Source: Herbidospora daliensis (GTDB lineage: Bacteria; Actinomycetota; Actinomycetes; Streptosporangiales; Streptosporangiaceae). From it: a DNA stretch of 64,000 bases. The stretch is from NCBI RefSeq assembly GCF_001570585.1, contig NZ_BBXF01000014.1, forward strand, positions 29,573-93,572, in the 5' to 3' direction. Below, piece by piece: positions 25,978 to 37,030 of this stretch (positions are counted from its first letter, which is position 1; each line of letters opens with the position of its first letter). The position numbers and the translations under genes were made by a program. A model generated the notes under the pieces. That model made no database searches. It was given only the letters and a program-made list of their open reading frames with translations, and had not been told where the DNA came from.

Positions 25978-27201
25978 GTGAATCACCCCGTTCGCCCCAT
26001 CGCCGAATCCGAGTTCCCCGCCGTCTGCGACCTGCTCGACGAGGCGTTCGTCTCCTCCTGGGCGCCCGGTCAGATCGAGCGCTTCAAAGGCGTCACCGAG
26101 TTCGACCGCTCCCTCGCCGCCTTCGACGGCGACCGCATGGTCGGCTTCACCCAGGTGATGAGCTTCGACATGACCGTGCCGGGCGGCGTGCTGCCGGTGG
26201 CGGGGGTGAGCTCCGTCGGCGTGCTGGCCTCCCACCGGCGGCGCGGCGTGCTGAGTTCGCTGATGCGGCGGCAGCTGGCCGACGTCCACGCGAAGGGCGA
26301 GGTGTTCGCCGCGCTCTACGCCTCCGAGGCCGCCATCTACGGCCGCTACGGATACGGCCGCGCGGTCGACAACGTCTTCTACGCCATCCCCAAGCACTCC
26401 AGCGCCTTCCGCGCCGACGCGCCCGCCGACCCGTCGCTGCGCCTGCGGGTCGAACGGCCCGAGCACGCTCGCGACGACTTCGTGCGGGTCTTCGACCTGG
26501 TCAGGCCCACCCGGCCCGGCCTCTATTCGCGCACCGCCGCCCGCTGGGACGCGGCCCTGGCCGACGACGAGAACGCGCGCGGTTCGTCGGGGCGGCTGCG
26601 CTGCGTGCTGGCCGAGGACGACGACGGCGTGCGCGGCTACGCCCTGTTCCGGGTGAAGCGCGGCGTCACCGACCACGACGTGCCCGACGGCGAGGTGCAG
26701 CTCCAGGAGCTGTTCGCGGTCGACCCGGCCGCCTACGCGGCGTTGTGGCGCAGCCTGCTCGACCGCGACCTGTGCGCGCGCGTGTTCGCCGCCAACCGGC
26801 CCGTGGACGACCCGGTCATGCACCTGCTGGCCGAACCCCGGCACCTGAACGCCGGCACCCTCGACGAGTTGTGGATCCGCCTGGTCGACGTGCCGGGCGC
26901 GCTCACCAGGCGCGTCTACAGCGCGGCCGTGGAGCTGGTGATCGAGGTCGACGACGAGGTGTGCCCGTGGAACGCCGGGCGCTGGCGGCTCTCGACGGCC
27001 AAGCAGACGTGCGAACGCACCGACGACGCGCCCGACCTGACCCTGCCGGTCCGGATCCTGGGCGCCGGATACCTCGGGGGGCGGTCGCTGGAGTCGTACC
27101 GGATGGCCGGGCAGATCGCCGAGCACCGCGAAGGCGCGGTCAGGGAGTTGTCGGCGGCCATGTCGTGGAGCCCGCTGCCCTGGGGCGGGCTGGTCTTCTA
27201 G
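25978..27201 (+). CDS. Eis-like N-acetyltransferase (GNAT + SCP2-like)
   Basis: Protein of 407 residues, the usual Eis length. The N-terminal GNAT domain carries the acetyl-CoA loop VGVLASHRRRGVLSSLMRRQ, a second GNAT-like region follows, and the SCP2-like C-terminal domain ends in LVF, matching the C-terminal Phe carboxylate used as catalytic base in Eis. Eis enzymes acetylate amine groups of aminoglycosides and proteins; the native substrate is unknown. Probably leaderless (TACGGT directly upstream). Confidence 0.88.
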   Translation: MNHPVRPIAESEFPAVCDLLDEAFVSSWAPGQIERFKGVTEFDRSLAAFDGDRMVGFTQVMSFDMTVPGGVLPVAGVSSVGVLASHRRRGVLSSLMRRQLADVHAKGEVFAALYASEAAIYGRYGYGRAVDNVFYAIPKHSSAFRADAPADPSLRLRVERPEHARDDFVRVFDLVRPTRPGLYSRTAARWDAALADDENARGSSGRLRCVLAEDDDGVRGYALFRVKRGVTDHDVPDGEVQLQELFAVDPAAYAALWRSLLDRDLCARVFAANRPVDDPVMHLLAEPRHLNAGTLDELWIRLVDVPGALTRRVYSAAVELVIEVDDEVCPWNAGRWRLSTAKQTCERTDDAPDLTLPVRILGAGYLGGRSLESYRMAGQIAEHREGAVRELSAAMSWSPLPWGGLVF

Positions 27202-27211
27202 GCTGGCGGGC

Positions 27212-27358
27212 ATGGCACTGACGAGTCTGACCATCACGGCGATCACCGCCATGCGCGCCCGCGACGTGTCGCGTCCGTCGAAGGAACAGCAGGAGGCCGC
27301 CGACCGGCGGCCCCTGCGCGACGAGATCCCCCGCAAGGAGACCCGCAAGAAGCCTTAG
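27212..27358 (+). CDS. 48-residue basic small protein (hypothetical)
   Basis: Starts MALTSLTITAITAMRARDVS and ends in a Lys/Arg-rich tail (KETRKKP). The first ~14 residues are hydrophobic and the rest is charged. GGCGGG precedes the ATG by 1-2 bp and the gene follows the acetyltransferase by 10 bp, so it may be co-transcribed. Its last 4 bases overlap the stop end of rpiB on the other strand. I recall similar short proteins next to this locus in other actinomycetes but cannot confirm it here. Confidence 0.5.
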   Translation: MALTSLTITAITAMRARDVSRPSKEQQEAADRRPLRDEIPRKETRKKP

Positions 27359-27822
27359 GGCAGCGGGGGCAGGTCCCCGGTCTGCTCGTATTCGGTCAGC
27401 ATGTCGATGCGCCGGGTGTGGCGCTCGGCCCCCGAATAGGGCGTGGCCAGGAACAACTCGACGAAACGGGTGGCCTCGGCCTCGGTGTGCATCCGGGCGC
27501 CGATGCTGATCACGTTGGCGTCGTTGTGCTGCCGCCCGAGCGTGGCGGTGTCGTCGCTCCACGCCAGCGCGGCCCGCACGCCCTTCACCTTGTTGGCGGC
27601 GATGGCCTCGCCGTTGCCCGAACCGCCGATCACCACGCCGAGCGAGCCGGGCTCGCCCACCACCCCGGCGGCGGCACGGAGCACGAAGGGCGGATAGTCG
27701 TCTTCTGCGTCGAAGACGAAGGGACCGCAGTCGACCACGTCGTGGCCGTTGTCTTTGAGCCAGCCGACCAGGTGGTTCTTCAGGTCGTAGCCGGCGTGGT
27801 CGGAACCGATGTAGACGCGCAT
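27355..27822 (-). CDS. rpiB: Ribose-5-phosphate isomerase B
   Basis: Interconverts ribose-5-phosphate and ribulose-5-phosphate in the pentose phosphate pathway. 155 residues. GSDHAGYDLK at the N-terminus and GGSGNGEAIAANK in the middle (Glu in place of the E. coli catalytic Cys) mark the actinobacterial RpiB type. The RxxRR-containing C-terminal region (ERHTRRIDML) binds phosphate. It is divergent from def with overlapping -10 boxes at 27845-27851. Confidence 0.95.
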   Translation of the reverse strand: MRVYIGSDHAGYDLKNHLVGWLKDNGHDVVDCGPFVFDAEDDYPPFVLRAAAGVVGEPGSLGVVIGGSGNGEAIAANKVKGVRAALAWSDDTATLGRQHNDANVISIGARMHTEAEATRFVELFLATPYSGAERHTRRIDMLTEYEQTGDLPPLP

Positions 27823-27844
27823 ACGGAGAGCTTCTCAGGTCGAC

Positions 27845-27851
27845 TAAAGTA
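27845..27851. promoter_or_regulatory. Overlapping divergent -10 boxes of rpiB and def
   Basis: TAAAGT (plus, 27845-27850) and TACTTT (minus strand, 27851-27846) share five bases. Both fit TAnnnT. Only one polymerase could occupy the site at a time, so the two genes may compete. Confidence 0.45.
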
Positions 27852-27892
27852 ACGGCCAGCTACCCCCGTCAACCCTTACCGCGGAGATCAGA

Positions 27893-28381
27893 ATGCGCGA
27901 GATCCGGTATGTCGGAGATCCGGTGCTGCGCACCCCTGCCGAGCCGGTCACGGCGTTCGACAAAGACCTGCGCCGCCTGATCGACGAGATGTTCGCGACG
28001 ATGTACCTGGCCGACGGCGTCGGCCTCGCGGGCCCGCAGGTCGGCGTGCCGAAACGCCTTTTCGTGTACGACATCAGCAACCGCAAGGGCGCTGTGGTCA
28101 ACCCCGAGCTCACCGTCGACGACGACGCCGAGATCGTCGAGGAGGAGGGCTGCCTGTCCGTCCCGAGCAAGGAGACGAGCAAGCCCCTCTACTCGCCGAC
28201 CCCGCGCGCCGCCGGGGTGACCGTCAAGGGCTTCGACCGCCTCGGCCGCCCGCTGGAGATCAAGGCGCGCGGCATGCTGGCCCGCTGCTTCCAGCACGAG
28301 TTCGACCACCTCAACGGCGGCCTCTACCTCGACCGCCTGCCGAAGGACGCCGCCCGGCGCATCATGCTCCAGGCGCCCTAG
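27893..28381 (+). CDS. def: Peptide deformylase
   Basis: Removes the formyl group from nascent N-terminal Met. 162 residues, metal-dependent. The three motifs are intact: GVGLAGPQVG, EGCLSVP and QHEFDHLNG (Cys plus two His metal ligands and the catalytic Glu). The start is at ATG 27893 with GCGGAGATC ahead. The last 4 bases overlap the stop of the convergent dehydrogenase gene. Confidence 0.96.
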   Translation: MREIRYVGDPVLRTPAEPVTAFDKDLRRLIDEMFATMYLADGVGLAGPQVGVPKRLFVYDISNRKGAVVNPELTVDDDAEIVEEEGCLSVPSKETSKPLYSPTPRAAGVTVKGFDRLGRPLEIKARGMLARCFQHEFDHLNGGLYLDRLPKDAARRIMLQAP

Positions 28382-29583
28382 GGCACCTCCCACCGGCTGT
28401 CGCCGGGCCGTTCGAGCCGGTAGGTCGCGTCCAAGACCGGCTGTTGCGGCCGCAGCCAGCCGAGGTCGCCGCCGAGCGTGTGCACGATGACGAGGTCCCA
28501 CGGTTCGGCCCTCGGGTCGGGCGCGCGTTTGAGGAACTCCTCCCCCACGACCAGCTCCTCCACCAGCGGGTCGGTGAACTCGGCCCGCGCGCCGAGCCGC
28601 CGCAGCGCGGCGATGATCGGCATGGCCGGCGTCTCCCGGGCGTCGGCCACCCCCGGCTTGTACGACACCCCCGCGATCAGCACCTTCGCGTCGCGGACGT
28701 CCCGCCCGGCCGCCGCGAGCATCTCCAGCGCCCGCCCGACCACCGCCTGCGGGCGGGCCGCGATGGCCCCCATCGCGGCGGTCAGCACGGTCGGCGCGGC
28801 CCGCCGCAACCGCCACAGCAGGTAGTAGGGGTCCGACGGCACACACTGCCCGCCGACGCCCGGCCCGGGGTCGAACCGCATGAACCCGAACGGCTTGGTG
28901 GCCGCCGCCTCGATCACCTCGACGGGGTCGACCCCGACCTCCCTGGCGATGTCGGCGAACTCGTTGGCGAGCGCGATGTTGACCGCTCTGAACGAGTTCT
29001 CCAGCAGCTTGCACAACTCGGCCGCCTCCGGCGAGCTGACCCGGTGCACCGAGGGCGCCACCCGTTTGAGCAGCTCCTCGGCCCGGTCGCCGGCCTTGGC
29101 GGAGGCCGGTCCGAGCACCCTCGGCGAGTGCTCCAGCGGCCGCCCGCCGGGCCCCGGGTCGACGCGTTCCGGGCTGAACACGACGTCCACGCCGGCGAGG
29201 TGGTCGATCAGCAGGTCGCGGGTCGAGCCGACGTAGGTCGTCGAGGTGAGGATCACGAGCTGGCCGGGCACGGCGTGCGCGACGACCGTGCCGCAGGCGG
29301 CCCGCAGGGCGTTCAGGTCGGGCACGTGGTGCTCGTCGACCGGCGTCGGCACGCAGATCACCACGGCGTCGGCGGCGGCGACGGCCTTCGGGTCGGCGGT
29401 GGTCTCCAGTCGGTGGAACCGCAGCCGCGCGTGGTCGAGCGGCGACAGGTCGACCTGGCCCCTGGCGATGGCGGCGAGCCGGGCGGCGCTGACGTCGTAG
29501 CCGGTGACCCGGCAGCCCGCCTCCAGGAAGGCGAGCGCGGTGGGCAGCCCGACGTAGCCCAGGCCCACGATCAACACGTGCAT
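28378..29583 (-). CDS. Nucleotide-sugar dehydrogenase (UDP-HexNAc / WecC-WbpA family)
   Basis: Protein of 401 residues: N-terminal Rossmann motif GLGYVG, central domain, and catalytic GVGGQCVPSDPYYL (the HexNAc-type signature, unlike the GFGGGCLPKD of the enzyme at 7629). It probably oxidises a UDP-N-acetylhexosamine to the uronate for a cell-surface glycan. The start is the Met of MHVLIVGLGYVG. No glycosyltransferase is adjacent, so it may serve a distant cluster. It runs in the same direction as the upstream aldehyde dehydrogenase. Confidence 0.88.
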   Translation of the reverse strand: MHVLIVGLGYVGLPTALAFLEAGCRVTGYDVSAARLAAIARGQVDLSPLDHARLRFHRLETTADPKAVAAADAVVICVPTPVDEHHVPDLNALRAACGTVVAHAVPGQLVILTSTTYVGSTRDLLIDHLAGVDVVFSPERVDPGPGGRPLEHSPRVLGPASAKAGDRAEELLKRVAPSVHRVSSPEAAELCKLLENSFRAVNIALANEFADIAREVGVDPVEVIEAAATKPFGFMRFDPGPGVGGQCVPSDPYYLLWRLRRAAPTVLTAAMGAIAARPQAVVGRALEMLAAAGRDVRDAKVLIAGVSYKPGVADARETPAMPIIAALRRLGARAEFTDPLVEELVVGEEFLKRAPDPRAEPWDLVIVHTLGGDLGWLRPQQPVLDATYRLERPGDSRWEVP

Positions 29584-29620
29584 GACTTTGTGTATCGATG
29601 CCCGGGTCAAGCCGGAAAGC

Positions 29621-31024
29621 TCACATCTGCAAAGACTTGACCTCGAGGAACTCGTCGAACCCGGCCTCGCCCAGCTCGCGGCCGACCCCCGACTGCCCGT
29701 AGCCGCCGAAGGGCGCGAGCGGGTTGAACCGGCCGCCGTTGATCGCGACCTGGCCGGTGCGCAGCCGGCGGGCCACGGCGACGGCCTGCTCCTCGTCGGC
29801 GGCCCAGACGGCCCCGGCGAGGCCGTAGGGGGTGCCGTTGGCGATCGAGACGGCCTCGTCGACGCTGCCGAAGGGCACGATCGACAACACCGGGCCGAAG
29901 ATCTCCTCCTGCTCGATCGTCATGCCGGGCGCGACCCCGGCGAAGACGGCCGGCTCGACGTAGAAGCCGCGCTCGTGGACCGGCTCGGTGCCGCCCGCGA
30001 CCAGGCGGGCGCCCTCCTCCTGGCCGACGTTGAGGTAGCGGACCACCCGGTCGCGCTGGACCCGGGAGACGAGCGGGCCGATGCGGGTGTCGTCGGCGAA
30101 GGGGTCGCCCACGACGTACTTGCGGGAGAAGGCGACGGCCATCTGGACGGCCTCGTCGTACTGGTCCCACTGGACGAGCATGCGCGACCACGCCGAGCAG
30201 GTCTGCCCGGCGTTGCTGTAGGCGTGCCCGACGCCCGCCTTCACCGCGGTCTCCAGGTCGGCGCCCGGCAGGATCACGTTGGCCGACTTACCGCCGAGCT
30301 CCAGCGCCACCCGCTTCACGGTGTCGCCCGCCAGCACGGCGACCCGGCGGCCGGCCGCGGTGGAGCCGGTGAAGGACACCATGTCGACGTCGACGTGGGC
30401 GGCCAGCGCCTCGCCGACGGTCCGGCCGTGGCCGCTCACCAGGTTGAAGACGCCCGGCGGCAGCCCGGCCTCCTCCAGGACCTCGGCCAGAGCGTAGGCG
30501 GCCAGCGGGGCCACCTCGCTGGGCTTCAGCACGACCGTGCACCCGGCCGCCAGCGCGGCGCCAACCTTGCAGACGGCCTGGTGGAGGGGGTAGTTCCAGG
30601 GTGTGATCGCGGCGACCACGCCCACCGGCTCGCGCAGGATCAGCGAGTTGCCCACCCGGGTGGTCTCGGCCTGCCGCCCGGCCATGCCGGCGAAGGTCTT
30701 GAGCACCCCGGCGGGCAGCAGCGTCTGCGTGCGCAGGGCGAACCCGAGGGGCGCGCCCATGTCGGTCGCGATGGTCTCGGCGATCTTCCGGGCGCGCGCC
30801 TCGATCAGCTCGGCGGCGCGGGACAACACCGCGCCGCGTTCCTCGGGCGGCGTGGCCGCCCAGCGGGGGAAGGCGCGACGGGCGGCGGCGACCGCCTCGG
30901 CCACGTCGTCGACCGCCCCCGCCGGAACCCGGTCGACGACCTCCTCGGTCGCGGGGTTGACCACGTCGACCCCTTCGCCGGACGCGGAGGGAACCCAGGC
31001 ACCGTTCACGAAGAGCTGACGCAT
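29621..31024 (-). CDS. Aldehyde dehydrogenase (NAD(P)+)
   Basis: Protein of 467 residues of the general ALDH superfamily. The catalytic Glu lies in LELGGKSANVIL and the catalytic Cys in NAGQTCSAWSRM; the cofactor fold SFTGSTAAGRRV is intact. The motif EEIFGPVLSIVPF is conserved. The substrate is not evident. The ATG at 31024 (MRQLFVNGAW) is chosen because GGGG lies 3 bp upstream; an ATG three codons earlier is possible. Confidence 0.92.
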   Translation of the reverse strand: MRQLFVNGAWVPSASGEGVDVVNPATEEVVDRVPAGAVDDVAEAVAAARRAFPRWAATPPEERGAVLSRAAELIEARARKIAETIATDMGAPLGFALRTQTLLPAGVLKTFAGMAGRQAETTRVGNSLILREPVGVVAAITPWNYPLHQAVCKVGAALAAGCTVVLKPSEVAPLAAYALAEVLEEAGLPPGVFNLVSGHGRTVGEALAAHVDVDMVSFTGSTAAGRRVAVLAGDTVKRVALELGGKSANVILPGADLETAVKAGVGHAYSNAGQTCSAWSRMLVQWDQYDEAVQMAVAFSRKYVVGDPFADDTRIGPLVSRVQRDRVVRYLNVGQEEGARLVAGGTEPVHERGFYVEPAVFAGVAPGMTIEQEEIFGPVLSIVPFGSVDEAVSIANGTPYGLAGAVWAADEEQAVAVARRLRTGQVAINGGRFNPLAPFGGYGQSGVGRELGEAGFDEFLEVKSLQM

Positions 31025-31061
31025 GCGCCCCATCCTGGCGTGATCGGTGTCATAGTTCCAC

Positions 31062-31682
31062 CTAATCGAAAATGGGGTCCCTGGTCCTGGTTCGCTTCAG
31101 TTCGAAGAACCCGTCGAACGACGACACCAGCAGCACGCCGTCCCAGAGCCGGCCCGCCTCCTCGCCCTTCGGCGCGGGGCTGATGACGGGGCCGAAGAAG
31201 GCGTTGCCCTCGATCGAGATCACGGGCGTGCCGACGTCCATGCCGACCTGGTCCATGCCCGCGTGGTGGGAGCGGCGGATGTCGTCGTCGTACTCGGTGG
31301 AGTCCATCTCACTCACCAGCGCCGGGTCGAGCCCGGCGGCCTTGAGCGCCTCGGCGACGATCTCCGGGAACTCGTCGGGGCGCTTGGACCCGCCGCCGGG
31401 GTGGAACCGGGTGCCGATCTGGGTGTAGAGCTCGCCGACGACGTCGTCGCCGTATTTGCGGCGGGCGGCGGCCACGACGCGGACCGGTCCGATGGCCTTG
31501 CTCAAACGTGCCCGATAATCCGCGTCGATGTCGCGCCCCTCGTTGAGGAACGTGAGGCTCATCAAATGCCACCGGACGTCGACCGGCCGCACTTTCTCCA
31601 CTTCGAGCATCCAGCGTGAGGTCATCCAGGCCCAAGGACAGTAGGGGTCGAACCAGAAATCGGCGATCTTGCGTTCGGACAT
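31062..31682 (-). CDS. DsbA-family protein (mycothiol-dependent nitroreductase-like)
   Basis: Protein of 206 residues with a thioredoxin/DsbA fold starting KIADFWFDPYCPWAWMTSRW. The active-site motif is CPWA, so only the first Cys of CxxC is present. The F/WFDPxCPWxW context is that of the mycobacterial mycothiol-dependent reductase family (Rv2466c-like). The single-Cys form would need mycothiol to complete the cycle. The cis-Pro loop GTPVISI is present. Cytoplasmic, no signal peptide. Divergent from pepN. Confidence 0.82.
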   Translation of the reverse strand: MSERKIADFWFDPYCPWAWMTSRWMLEVEKVRPVDVRWHLMSLTFLNEGRDIDADYRARLSKAIGPVRVVAAARRKYGDDVVGELYTQIGTRFHPGGGSKRPDEFPEIVAEALKAAGLDPALVSEMDSTEYDDDIRRSHHAGMDQVGMDVGTPVISIEGNAFFGPVISPAPKGEEAGRLWDGVLLVSSFDGFFELKRTRTRDPIFD

Positions 31683-31849
31683 TTGTTCACTCTCCCGACA
31701 GGAATGTGGTTCCATCGATCGACAACTGGAGTCAGGGATCTACCTATTCCAGGTAGGGAAACATTTGATTGCGGCTTTGTCCGGTCGTCGTGGAAGGATG
31801 CGGTCATCCCGGTCGCGACGGCGCGGCGGGCCGTGTGTGAGGAGCGGAT

Positions 31850-34417
<2,568 letters not shown>

Positions 34418-34488
34418 AAGGTCACGTAGGTTCAGGGGAGGCCGGGCCCGCGCCCGGCCTTCCCCGTACCCCGTGAGAAAGTGAATGG

Positions 34489-35457
34489 ATGGAGTCGGCC
34501 CACGACCTGCTCATCGCGCTGGCCCGCCGTTATTCCTTCGGCGACGTCGGCGCCCTGTCCGGCGCCGTGCTGTCCGACGAGTCGAGGGCGGCGCTCGTCG
34601 CCGCCGTCTGCGAGTTCGGCCAGCGCCTGCTGACCCTCGACGCCGAAGACTTCGCCAGCGAGCTCGACGCGCCGGTGATCCCGGCCGACCTGCGCCGCCG
34701 GGCCCGCGCCTGCCACATGCCGCAGACCCCCAAGGAGCGCCCTCGCGGCGCCCTCGACTCGTTGCGGCCGGCCTACTCCCTGCTCCTTGAGGTGATCAAG
34801 GTCCGCTGGGACCAGCGCGAGCTCAGCGCGATGATGGCGGCGGTGCACATCACCTCCGAATACCTCCCCCTGCTCGCCTTCGAGGAGGCGCTGGGCCACT
34901 CGGGCGACCCGGCCCGCTGGCCCGAGGGCCTCCAGGCGCCGGGCAGCCGCTTCGGCGTCATCGGCGAGAAGGAGTGCGACCACACCCGCTCCGAACAGTC
35001 GGCCACCCAGCGCTCCTTGCGCGTGGCCTCCGAACCTGCCGAGGGCTGGCGGGCCTACTTCGACCGCCAGCACAGCCAGGTCGCGGGAGCGATGGCGGTC
35101 TGCGTCGCCAAGTGCCGGACCCCCTGCACGGCCATGGACTGGGTGCCCGACAAGGAGACCTTGTCCACCCGGTGCCGCACGGCGCTGGCCTTCGCCGACA
35201 CCCCGCTGGTCCGGCTCCGCCACGCCGCGCCGGTCGGCCACGGCTTCGGGGTGCCCTCACCCGAAGAGGTGCTGGAGGCCTGGCGGCGCAGCCGGGCCGT
35301 GCTCGACAAGAACGGCGTCGGCCACCAGGTCACCAAGGAGGACGGCTTCCCCCTCGAAGGGCTGCCGAGCCTGGTGTCGGCCATCGCGGGCACCGATGTG
35401 CGGCCCGCCGGGCTGCTGGCCGACGTGTCCGAGCACGTCGTGTCGCTGCTGACCTGA
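34489..35457 (+). CDS. Conserved-looking hypothetical protein
   Basis: Protein of 322 residues, good codon bias, no signal peptide or membrane helix. N-terminal helices (MESAHDLLIALARRYSFG...) and a Cys/His-bearing middle (CVAKCRTPCTAMDW) are visible; the three Cys could bind metal. It sits 71 bp after pepN in the same direction. I do not recognise the family. Confidence 0.7.
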   Translation: MESAHDLLIALARRYSFGDVGALSGAVLSDESRAALVAAVCEFGQRLLTLDAEDFASELDAPVIPADLRRRARACHMPQTPKERPRGALDSLRPAYSLLLEVIKVRWDQRELSAMMAAVHITSEYLPLLAFEEALGHSGDPARWPEGLQAPGSRFGVIGEKECDHTRSEQSATQRSLRVASEPAEGWRAYFDRQHSQVAGAMAVCVAKCRTPCTAMDWVPDKETLSTRCRTALAFADTPLVRLRHAAPVGHGFGVPSPEEVLEAWRRSRAVLDKNGVGHQVTKEDGFPLEGLPSLVSAIAGTDVRPAGLLADVSEHVVSLLT

Positions 35458-35461
35458 CGGT

Positions 35462-36856
35462 TCACCAACCCGCTGGGCGGCGTTCTCCCCAGAAGCCGCC
35501 CAGCTCCGCCTCGACCTGGGCCGACAGCATGACGAGGGTGGCCTCCTCGGCCCAGCGGCCGGCCAGCATGACCCCGACGGGCAGCCCCTCTGGCGTCCAG
35601 TGGACCGGCAGGTTGACCGCGGGCTGGCCGCTGAGGTTGTAGGCGGCGGCGAACGGCGCGAAGCGCTTCATGCGCTCGAAGGTCTCGGCGGGGTCGTCGA
35701 CGTCCTCGAACCAGCCGATCTCCGGGGTCAGGCCGGTGACGGTGGGCGTGAGGACCGCGTCGAACTCGTTGGTGACCAGCAGCGCGAACCTGGTCGTCAG
35801 CTGCAGCGCCGACCACGCCTTGAGGAAGTCGGGCGCGGGGGTGGCGAACCCGCGCTCCCGCAACCACGCCGTGACGGGCCGCAGCAGGTGTTCCTTCTCG
35901 GGCGCGACGGGGTGCATGCAGGCGAAGGAGAACCACATGCGCTCGAACAGCGGCACCACGTCGGCGCCGTAGGGGTTGTCGATGTCGACGACCTCGTGAC
36001 CGAGCCGTTCCAGCAGTGTGGACGTCTTCTCGTAGGCGGCCACCACCTCCGGGTGGAGTTCGGCGCCGTCGACGACCGGGTCGCGGTAGCGGGCGATCCT
36101 GAGAGGTCCCGGGTCTCTGCCGACGTACCGGGAGAAGGGCTCGGAGTCGGGCGTCCAGTAGAGGTCGCCCGGCTGGTGGTGGGCCAGCACGTCGAGCAGC
36201 GCCGCCGCGTCGGCGACGTTCCGGGCCAGCGGCCCGTTGGCCGACAGGCCGGCCAGGTCGGGGATCATCGGGGCGAACGAGACGCGTCCACGACTCGGTT
36301 TGATGCCGAACAGCCCGCAGGCCGCGGCCGGGATCCGGATCGACCCCGCTCCGTCACTGCCCTGCGCGAGCGGCGCGAGCCCGGCCGCCACCGCCGCCGC
36401 GGCGCCCCCACTGGACCCACCGGCCGAGCGGCTCACGTCCCAGGGGGTGCGGGCCGGTGGCGCGACGGTAGGTTCCGTGTAACAGGGCAAACCAAACTCT
36501 GGCGAATTGGTCTTACCGGTCATAACGGTCCCGGCCTCGCGGAGACGGGTCACGATGGAGTCGTCCACCGGGGCCGTGAAGCCCTCATACGTGGCCGAAC
36601 CAAACCGAATGGGCACGCCCTTCACGAAGTTGAGGTCCTTCACCGGCACCGGCACGCCGAACAGCGGCCGGTCGCCCGGGTCTTCGTTCTCAAGGCGTCG
36701 TGCCTGCTCAAGAGCCAGATCGGCGGTCACGGTGACATAGGCGCCGACCTCGTCGGCGCGGGCGAGATAGTGTTCCGCGATCTCGACGGGCGACAGGTCG
36801 CGGGCGCGAACCGCGGACGCGAGCTCGAGAGCGGTGAGATCATGAATGCCGGCCAC
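35462..36856 (-). CDS. Amidase (amidase-signature family)
   Basis: Hydrolyses C-N amide bonds with a Ser-cisSer-Lys triad. 464 residues. Lys in VPVPVKDLNF, cis-Ser in the SAGGSSGGAAAAVAAG signature and the nucleophile Ser in SDGAGSIRIPAAACGLFGIKPS are intact. The substrate is unknown; resemblance to GatA reflects the superfamily only, as gatB/gatC are absent. Convergent with the gene at 34489 (4 bp apart). Confidence 0.9.
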   Translation of the reverse strand: MAGIHDLTALELASAVRARDLSPVEIAEHYLARADEVGAYVTVTADLALEQARRLENEDPGDRPLFGVPVPVKDLNFVKGVPIRFGSATYEGFTAPVDDSIVTRLREAGTVMTGKTNSPEFGLPCYTEPTVAPPARTPWDVSRSAGGSSGGAAAAVAAGLAPLAQGSDGAGSIRIPAAACGLFGIKPSRGRVSFAPMIPDLAGLSANGPLARNVADAAALLDVLAHHQPGDLYWTPDSEPFSRYVGRDPGPLRIARYRDPVVDGAELHPEVVAAYEKTSTLLERLGHEVVDIDNPYGADVVPLFERMWFSFACMHPVAPEKEHLLRPVTAWLRERGFATPAPDFLKAWSALQLTTRFALLVTNEFDAVLTPTVTGLTPEIGWFEDVDDPAETFERMKRFAPFAAAYNLSGQPAVNLPVHWTPEGLPVGVMLAGRWAEEATLVMLSAQVEAELGGFWGERRPAGW

Positions 36857-37030
36857 TGCCGGAAGATATCTAGAGATGATGCCCTATACCAGCATGCGCG
36901 AATCAGCAAATGTTGGCCACAAAAGTATGAACCAGGCTCCACTAGGCAACAGCTTGGCGCCTCAACTACGGTCTGTTATGTGGATAGCCGTCTAGCGCCC
37001 GAAGAGGGTCACGATGCGTCACCTATTTGG

